From: Amborella trichopoda
Taxonomy: Eukaryota > Streptophyta > Magnoliopsida > Amborellales > Amborellaceae
Length of the DNA stretch: 64,000 bases
Assembly (NCBI RefSeq): GCF_000471905.2
Contig: NW_006499751.1
Location: 2,498,923 to 2,562,922 of the forward strand
Reading direction: 5' to 3'
This document shows, in pieces, positions 56,554-64,000 of the stretch. Made by a program: the position numbers and the translations under genes. Each line of letters starts with the position of its first letter. Position 1 is the first letter of the stretch. The notes under the pieces are model-generated. The model was not told where the DNA came from and ran no database searches. It was given only the letters and a program-made list of their open reading frames with translations.

Positions 56554-59311
56554 TGGTTAGGTGCCTCGATCTCGTCCTCCGGATCTGGATGATCTGGCAT
56601 CACGTATCTCGGGCTTTTGGTGAATCTAGGATTTGAGATCGCTCTCTCAGAACCTTACTCGAGAGCAAGGGCAGGTATACCAACCGATGAGAGAGAAATT
56701 GAACGTGGGATTGAGAATTACTCGGGTTGGCTCATGTGGGCACTCTCTTAGATCATGACGAAAGCCCCCCAGCTGATTTAGCTGGTTTGGAATAGCCTCC
56801 CTTAACCTACAATCCTCTTGCTTTCTACACACATTTCTATGGTTAATTTCTAAGACAAGTGGGTCAGAAAGACCCACCCATATCTTAGGGTAATGTACAT
56901 TCATACGAGAGGCCGATGAAGCGTAAGGTTCAACCAAAGATATAAAAGGGAAGAAAAACTCGACAAAGAGGTGAGACTAGCATGGCAACAGGGAATTCAT
57001 AGACTCAGAGTGGTAGCAAGCCGAGCATGGTTCACAAGACCAACATGATGGCAATATTACTCGAAACCTAGACTGATATGGTGATGCTAGGCTAAGTGTA
57101 CCCTCAGACAAGTGAGAATAGCAGTGCCACTCAAGACCGTGGAATAGCAGTGTTGTCAAGTGAGAATAACATAGAGATGGGTTCCTAACGGCTGTAGGCG
57201 TTGCCACTCACGATCGTGGAATAACTATGTTGTGGCCCTTGGGCGGCACCCAACACTACTGCTCATGGCTAGAGAGTGAGAAATGAACTACGGACGGTTC
57301 TAGGCATCATTGTTGGCAAAAAAAGGAGACAACACACTCCCACGGGGGCAGCGATAGTCTCTGATGGAGCACGCGGTGATTGTCCTTCGTAAAGTGCATG
57401 ACGATAATCCTAACCAGATGCATGACGATATGCATGGGATGCTGGAAGGACGATGATAAGCACCGAATACGTGAAAGAAGCTCGGGGATAGATGTTGCCG
57501 AGGTCTCTAACGAGCGGCGAAGGGTATCGCTGTCTACTATAGACGCGCAATAGGGAAGGACCCCTACGAGTGGCAGCAAGTTCCACCGTTTGAGTTCTTC
57601 ACTAAGACGTCAAAACTATGTCTGTGGATGGTGATAGGTAGCACCGCCTACAGGCCTCACTGGGATAGAGAGATAGAAGAACAAAAGGAGAACGAGACTC
57701 ACACATGGTGCTACCATCGCCATGAGCAACCTGTGTGACCTCAGGGGAGGCATGCATGGTACTGCCACTGCCATGCATGACCCTTTCAAGGAACTCAGAC
57801 AGAGAAGGAGGTGGAAAGAGAGGAAAGAAGAGAGAGAAGAAGAAAAAAAGGAAAAGAAGAGAGAGAAGATTTACCTCAAACCTAAGGGTACCGATCAAAA
57901 TTTTCTCTCACCTCACTCTCTCTCTCAAATGTGACCAACAATGAGAAGAAAGAGAAACTTGTATTAAGTAAAAACTCTCTCTTTTGTGAAAGGTTGAATC
58001 CTCTAGTACGTACAATGTTGGTACGTATATAAAGAATTTGCCCCAAACATGGGTGAATGATCAAAAGTAACCCTAATTGTTGAAAATTAATATTAAATTG
58101 AATTAAAAGAAATTAGAAAAAGGGGTGCAAAATGACATATTTGCCTTTCCTAACAATTCATGGAATTCCATAATAGTCCCTGTGTTGCCTTAGAACTTGA
58201 GTTATCTTGCATGGCTTATCCGAGGTCGTTCTGATGCCCGGTTGATCGTAATATGATTTTTTTCTTGTAGGGCTCAGCATGGCGATCAGTTTGATACCAA
58301 CTTCGAGCCATGGATCGTATTTTTAGTGCACGATCATGTGACTTGAAATTTGAATGGATCTTGAAACTTCAGATCGATAGTGTACTCATTCCTTGATGTT
58401 TCTCGGTGATTTCTTCACTGAATTACACTAGGCATGCCGTTACGATGGCGGGGCAATAAACGAAGCTCGATTCAGTGCCAGAATGAAGATTTTGCAACTT
58501 TAGAAATTTAGCTAGAATCTGGAATTTTGGTGAAGGAATTTGCAGTTGCTTCGTCAACTTTGTGTGCAGAATTCGACCGTTCATCGCATATGGCATTGGG
58601 GTTAGTGATAGCTTGAGACCTTATGCAAACTATGGAATTGGTCTCATGACTATCGAGTTCATGAGTTACGTGATCTGGCCGCTCGAGCGAGGCACGATGC
58701 TGCTGAATTTCCTGCACTTTCTTCACGGATCAGTACTTCTCTCTAGAATTTCTTCGCGCTCAGGTGTTGTCATGGGGCGTGCCACATATCCAATCGCTCG
58801 TCTTGACTAGACGCATATGCTCACCAAATTTGAGCACGATCCGACTTGGGATGGGTGAGATATAAGAGTCAAAACTCACTGGTCGTGACTGTCCCTTCCA
58901 TGGCATGGAGTTGCAGGGTGACCGCACGGGAATAGCATGCGTCCCCTCTTGTTTCACTCTTTTGTCTATAACTTCTTCCTGGAGTATCCATTTGGGCTGA
59001 AATTTGATCCATGGGGGTCTTCGACCATGTCGGATCCAGTGGTGATGGTTCCATAGATATTTGAGACACAAAAAATATAGCTCTAGTTATAGGGGCCATT
59101 TCAGGGTGCTAGAGGCCGATTCTGCTGGAACTGTTTCTCAGTCTTCACTTCCTTAGATATGTCGGACTATAACGAAACATGGTAGGAGACTTTTGAGAGA
59201 CCTTATGAAGATCTTGGCTGATTTCAAGGGTATTCTGAGACTGCCAAAATTTCCATTGTTTGCTAGGGTTTATTGAGTGGGGGCCTCATGTTGATGAAAA
59301 GTACCTTCCAA
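56554..59311 (-). repeat. 3' LTR of GP-D, 2758 bp
   Basis: Plus strand TGGTTAGGTGCCTCGATCTC to GTACCTTCCAA. Its length is within one base of the GP-C 3' LTR. It contains the reversed TATA (58025-58034) and the GA tract (57800-57875). Confidence 0.9.
58025..58034 (-). promoter_or_regulatory. LTR TATA box of GP-D
   Basis: On the minus strand CTTTATATAC followed by GTACCAACATTGTACGTACTAG, homologous to the TATA blocks at 37704 and 51682. Confidence 0.6.
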
Positions 59312-59771
59312 CAGCATGTCCCACTAAATGTTGTGCTTTGAAAGAATCAAGAAATGCAATCATTTGGGTAGTTTGATGGGTCTTGTTAAAGTCCTCAGCC
59401 GCAAGGGACTATTTGCGATTCTGAAGCGTGAGGCTTTTGTAGGGGCCTCCTCGGACTAAATCAGGCCTTTTGTGAAGGCCAAATGCTATGAACCCTAGGT
59501 CAGCATTGTTCACTGCTACGTCAGGTTTTCTTTTGATGCCTAGGGTATCGTTGTAGGTCCCGTCTAGTGGGTCTAGTCGGGGGCTTCTGACCCATCCCAA
59601 AAGTCTTGTCCCATGTAGATTAGGGGATTTTGGCAAGGCATATTTTGAAGCTTGTGGCAGGTTTGACCCTGGCTTCGTCAATTTCTTTTCTTCGTGATGG
59701 TTCTTAGCATTTCTGAAGGGATCTTTTGGTCATTGTTCTCACCCTCAAGGACTCTTGGTGTTGTTGAACTT

Positions 59772-60320
59772 GAGAGATCTTATACAGTTCTCACTCCCTG
59801 ATGAGCCATGTTGAAGTATGGGGATCTTATGCAGCTCTCAGCCCCTGATGAGCAATGCTTGTTAGAAGATCTTATGTGGCTCTCACTCCCTAATGAGCTA
59901 TGTTGAAGCGTGGGGGATCTTATGTGGCTCCTCTCACCCCCTGATGAGCAATGATTGTTGGGAGATCTTATGTGGCTCTCACTCCCTGATGAGCCATGTT
60001 GAAACATGGGGGATCTTATGCGGCTCTCAACCCCTGATGAGCTATGATGGTTGGGAGATCTTATGCAGCTCTCACTCCCTGATGAGCCATGTTGAAACGT
60101 GGGGGATTTTATGAGGCTCTCACCCTTGATGAGACATGATGGTTGGGAGATCTTATGCGCCTCTCACTCCCTGATGAGCCTTGATGGTTGGGAGATCTTA
60201 TGCGGCTCTCACTCCCTAATGAGCCATGTTGAAACATGAGGGATCTTATGCGGCTCTCAGCCCCTAATGAGCCATGATTGTTGTGAGATCTTATGCGGCT
60301 CTCACTCTCTGAGGAAGCGT
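59772..60320 (+). repeat. GP-D array of alternating 48/45-bp units
   Basis: Eleven to twelve monomers alternate between a 48-bp type, AGATCTTATG(C/T)GGCTCTCAC then ...GAGCCATGTTGAAACATGGG, and a 45-bp type, GGATCTTATGCGGCTCTCA(A/G) then ...GAGC(C/T)ATGATGGTTGGG. One break in alternation occurs near 60130-60210. Because both lengths are multiples of three, frames stay open through it on both strands; these are not supported as genes. Confidence 0.9.
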
Positions 60321-61239
60321 GTGGTGTTGTGATTGGATGCTGACTTTTGAGGGTTTTAGGCAAACCTCAATAGCCAGGATTGTGACTGTTTGGAGATTGA
60401 ATGTCGGCTGAGGCGGTGGTCGTGCGTCAGGCTTTCTTGTCGGTCCAAGAGCCCTTTTGTGGGTTTTCACTTGAATAGGGGAAGTGGTGCCGTGAAGACG
60501 ATTTTCACCAACATCTACCATTTCTGGGATCTTTTACCCATGACCTGAGGTCATATCTACCATTTTTATCTGTTTTTACTGACATTACCCCTTTGGGGTT
60601 TTCACTGTGCTTAGATTTTGTTTTCCACAAAACTCTCTTTCTCATGGTTTCGTGACCATGCCCGTCCGTCATTTTTACTCATGGCGGTCCCTTGTCAGGT
60701 GTACACCTTGACCGTTTTTTTCCATGTGAAGGTGTATTTAGAATCGCACCTTCGAGACCTGTGCAAAGCCTTTTAACGTCATGCGGCCAGGACGTACATT
60801 ATAGTTTAAGGTCATATAGTTGAACTGTAGTGGTGGTGAATGGCAGTTTGTAGAGGCCATAGAGTGAGCTTAGTGATGACTTTGACTCACTTGGGAAGAT
60901 GGCATGAAGTTGCCTTGTGAAGAGTTGATGATGGATGGAGGGTAGTGAACAATGGTGACCCACTAGCTGATGGCGAGTATGGCTCGCGGAAGGGATCACC
61001 GTTTGGTGAGCATGAGGAGGATCACTGGAGGAAAAGATGGTGAAGGTGGTGCGTGCACATGAACGGGCCAACTAAGGAAGACGTGCGTGAAGATGCACGT
61101 AAAGGGAATGTGCACAGATGTTGGTGCACCGGGGAGGAAATGGAGGTGGTATGCGCACACAAACGAGTCCGTTTGGGAAGACGTGCTTGAAGATGTATGT
61201 AAAAGGTGTGTGCGCATATGTGGTGGTGTCTTTAAGTTC
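60321..61239 (-). mobile_element. GP-D 3' region, non-array part
   Basis: Homologous to GP-A 14801-15600 and, reversed, GP-C 49090-49550: GAATGTCGGCTGAGGCGGTGG, TTTTCACTTGAA, a TTTTACTCATGG word and a CATGTGAAGG word after a T-run. At 61025-61215 there is a ~95-bp repeat, GGTGGT(G/A)(C/T)GCACA...AAGACGTG...GATG(C/T)A(C/T)GTAAA. No gene. Confidence 0.6.
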
Positions 61240-61500
61240 ATGCCTCCTGGACCTGGGGAAAGCAGTTTAACGTCATGCGGCCAGGACGTGCACTATAGTT
61301 TAGGGTCAGACAGCTGGACCGTGGTTATGCATTTTAAAAGAATGAAACTAGAACCATGCAGTTTAACGTTGTCCAATGAGGTCTCCGCTATATTTTAAGG
61401 CCATATAGTTTGGACCATGGCTATGCAGTTTAAGGTCATGCAGAATGGACCAGGGCTGTGCAGTTTAAGGTCATGCAGTACGGACCAGTGTGTGGGTCGT
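61240..61500 (+). repeat. GP-D array, ~33-bp monomers (second block)
   Basis: Monomers with CAGTTTAAGGTCATGCAG core, ~33 bp, the reverse complement of the array in GP-C 48281-49090. Confidence 0.8.
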
Positions 61501-61959
61501 CACGTACGTAAAGCTACGTGGGGGATGGGTTGTGGATAACAATCTGACTCCCTGAGGTTAGAGATACTTAAGGCTATACACAAGTGAGAGGTTTAGAGAG
61601 AGATGGTGGCACCCGAGGAGTGGCAGACGGACTTGACTTCAATGGGGATTAGGAGGTCCTTTGTGACCTCTCGGGGATAATGAGCAATGACATGCATGTG
61701 ACTCTGCTGAGGATGATAGGCCAAAGCACAAATGAACCTCATGAGGGTTGAGAGGATAAGAAGGGTCCTAAACTCCCTGAGGATAATGGGTCGTAGTAAG
61801 ACGTTACTCTTATTGAGATGTTGGTGTGAAACAAACCCATTAAAGGGGTAGGTATGACTCTTACACACATCTATTTCACTGGGGATGTTGATGAAATACC
61901 CTTTCAACGAGGAGGTCTTCTATCTCTCGATTGGAGTTGTGTGTATGGACCCTTTGTCG
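61501..61959 (-). mobile_element. GP-D spacer between array blocks
   Basis: Mirrors GP-C 47801-48280 (TACGTGGGGGATGGGTTGTGG, ACTCCCTGAGG, GATGTTGATGAAATACCC). The minus-strand frame at 61593-61907 is in non-coding element sequence and has no domain. Confidence 0.6.
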
Positions 61960-62345
61960 TGCCGTGCATTATAGTATTAGGGCCTCGTAGCTTGGACCAT
62001 GGCTATGCAGTTTAAAGCAATGCAGCTAGGCCCGTGCAGTCTAAGGTCGTGCAACTAGACCTTCGTTGCAGTTTAAGGTCGTATAGTTTGGACCATGGCT
62101 GTACAGTTTAAGGTCATGCAACATGGACCATGGTCATACAGTTTTGAGTCATGAGACAAGGACTATGCAGTTTAAGGTCGTGCAATTAGACCTTCATTAC
62201 AGTTTAAGGTCATATAGTTTGGACCGTGGTCGTACAGTTTTGAGTCGTGCGACAAGGACTATGCAGTTTAAGGTTGTACAACTAGACCACCGCTACAGTT
62301 TAAGATCATATAGTTCAGATCGTGCAATTCAGGGTCTTGCATATG
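61960..62345 (+). repeat. GP-D array, ~33-bp monomers in ~130-bp sets (first block)
   Basis: GCAGTTTAAGGTCATGCA-type monomers, with the four-type order seen in GP-C: AGTTTTGAGTC(A/G)TG, GCAGTTTAAGGTCGTGCAA, ACAGTTTAAGGTCATATAG and GGACC(A/G)TGGTCGTACAG. Confidence 0.85.
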
Positions 62346-64000
62346 GACCGTGGCATGGTGATGGATTTTAACTCCATAGGGAACATAGCCATCACCGAAG
62401 GCTGGACTCCCTGAGGAGTGAGGCTGTGGTGCAAGGGATGAACTTCTTGAGAGTATAGGATGATGGTCTAGCTAAGAGTGCCATGTGGTGCACGTGACAC
62501 TAAGTGTCGGATGGTGCACACAGCATTAGGCCCCTTGGTGAAGCATGCAGTAGTGGCCCTTGGCAAAACGGGCGGCGATAATTCTTCTATGAGGCGCACG
62601 GCAATGGCCCTTGACGAAGGCGTATGACAATGACCCTTTAACGAGGGCACGCGGTGATGGCCCTTGATGAAGGCGCACTGTGATGGCCCTAGACGAAGGC
62701 ACGAGGTGATAGCCTTCTGGGTGAAGGGCGCGACGATAGCAATCTCGGGTCTCGGGATTGATTTGCCCTGACCTGGTCTTATTGACGTCGAGAACTAGGG
62801 ACTGGAGCGTCATTTCAAGTTTGTTGAGGGCAGTTTATGGCATTGCTGTGTATAAAAGGGGGAAAAACCCCACTTTATTGTTTTACCAAAGGGTAAAACT
62901 GTAAAAGGGTTTTTAGAGAGGGAGGGCCAAAGCTTTTGGCGAAGGTTTTCAGACGAGAACTTCTCAAAAAAACATTGCAGAGGCAGACGGTTATGAGCTT
63001 TTTTGACGAGCTTCAGGACGTTGCAAAACTTCATTTCGAGATTGCGAATTCGGGAAGTGCTGATGCTTTATGATAAAGCAACAGCGTGTCTCAAGGCCTT
63101 GGTAGGATTTGCAAAGGTGCCCTGCCTGGATTTGAACGCTTCTCTGGTAATTCTGTTGCTGATGGGGAGATTGCGACTAGTTCAGAGGGCTCTGTAGGTC
63201 CTTTGGTTATCAGAGGAGAAGAAGGGAGAACAACAGTAGGCTCACCGAGAACTCAATGGAATTCTGGTGAGTTGGGGATGAACTCACTAAAGTGGAAAGA
63301 ACAGGGAGAAGGGAGATCCGCAGGGTCTCAGAGAAGCCTCTTGGGGATTCTGGGGATTTTTCGTTAACTCTGGCAGCGAGTGGAAGGCGGGGTATGGTTT
63401 TCTAGGTGGACGGGGAGTGGATTCCCTGCAAGGAGGGGAAACACTAGTGGGAACCCGAAGGGTTGGGGGATGAGAATATGGACGGTTGCTGCAGGCAGGT
63501 AGCTAGGGAAAACAAACAAACACAAGGGTTAATGCCCTTTGGGATTTGGGGATGGCGGGAACAAAGGTATGTCAAGGTCATGTGCGACATTAAGTTGTAT
63601 GCGGTGCCACCTTCACGTGTCCCTAAGCCACATACGGTGATAGCCGTGTTCAGGAGCATGTTGGTCATTATGATGGTCTCGTCCGGCCTTGGTTTTCTCG
63701 TGGTGATGGTAGAACGCAACATTGTGTTGCGCACAACTATGGCTGCGCATGGTGTTGAGTCACTGATGACGATGATCATGGGCGGTGATGTCTCGCGGGG
63801 GTCAAGAGTGATGACATATGAGAAGGCTGTGCCGTCGCGTTCTGTTGGAAGCCGGATCCTCCGACACAGCCATGAAATCCATGTTGTTCTGTCGTGGGCC
63901 GGTCTCTTGGAAACCAGCCATGCCTCGTCATATGAATTGAAGCAGACTCGGAAAATGGTTGGCTCCTTCTTTTGGCCTGTAACCCTCCTCTTTTGGTGGG
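62346..64000 (-). mobile_element. GP-D interior shared with GP-C and GP-A
   Basis: It includes a degenerate 28-30-bp array (GGCCCTTGACGAAGGCGTA-type) at 62525-62710, a block aligned to GP-C 46250-46880, and GC-rich sequence to the window end. Reading frames (for example minus 63444-63779) have no recognised domain. The homologous antisense-frame zone of GP-C would lie just beyond the edge. Confidence 0.55.

Larger units (their letters stand above)
56554..64000 (-). mobile_element. GP-D: long-LTR element, 3' part (minus strand)
   Basis: Same family as GP-C in opposite orientation, inserted in the gag region of Chr-E. The 3' LTR is 56554-59311; the interior runs right and off the window. The arrays and shared interior are in the same order as GP-C. 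No gag or protease is reached in this window. It looks broken only in the coding-like stretches that can be judged, but the window shows too little to count breaks. Confidence 0.85.

Noticed and set aside
59780-60363. Repetitive peptides such as GSESRIRSP across the 48/45-bp array
   Set aside because: Both strands are open because unit lengths are multiples of three. No domain, start context or separate evidence of translation.
1-64000. tRNA, rRNA and other structural RNA genes
   Set aside because: I scanned for tRNA box B-like GGTTCGA words and rRNA segments and saw no convincing gene; single matches lie inside retroelement sequence.

Overview
The window is plant nuclear DNA, almost certainly from an angiosperm with a large, transposon-rich genome. 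The evidence is one intact nuclear gene of the plant DUF506 (PDDEXK-like) family, a plant L1-type LINE tail, Ty1/copia remains, and Ty3/gypsy elements of two plant lineages: a Tat-type element with two RNase H regions and a chromovirus-type element with an initiator-tRNA-Met primer site. I cannot name the species. Only about 1 kb is convincing host coding sequence. Element labels below are mine.

Layout. 1-2086: leader and one LTR of a Tat-type fossil on the minus strand. 2927-4053: a 1.1-kb element with 235-bp terminal inverted repeats. 4835-6295: promoter, leader and coding region of the DUF506 gene. About 7560-10608: Copia-F, a decayed Ty1/copia element (+). 10609-18704: GP-A (-), the 3' part of a long-LTR element whose LTR holds an expanded GA-rich minisatellite and the assembly gap at 12445-12815. 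18705-21816 and 55071-56553: Chr-E (+), a chromovirus-like element. 21817-35034 and 53171-55065: Tat-B (-), inserted in the LTR of Chr-E. 35035-53170: GP-C (+), inserted in Tat-B with matching 5-bp flanks; its two 2.75-kb LTRs bracket gag and protease but I see no polymerase. 35095-36485: a LINE tail inserted in the 5' LTR of GP-C. 56554-64000: GP-D (-), inserted in Chr-E and running off the window.

Read as a stack, this is Copia-F containing GP-A, containing Chr-E, containing Tat-B, containing GP-C, containing the LINE, with GP-D as a second insertion in Chr-E. All LTR elements here look broken, with several to many breaks each in the coding parts. The two LTRs of GP-C differ at about 20 of 127 bases in one stretch I aligned by eye, so that insertion is several million years old or more and the outer layers are older still.

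The most unusual content is non-coding or antisense: a repeated 9-bp-stem hairpin in Tat-B, an antisense plant-mobile-domain-like reading frame in the 3' region of Tat-B, an unrecognised antisense reading frame in the GP family, and two kinds of tandem array in the GP 3' regions, one of which strictly alternates 48- and 45-bp units.
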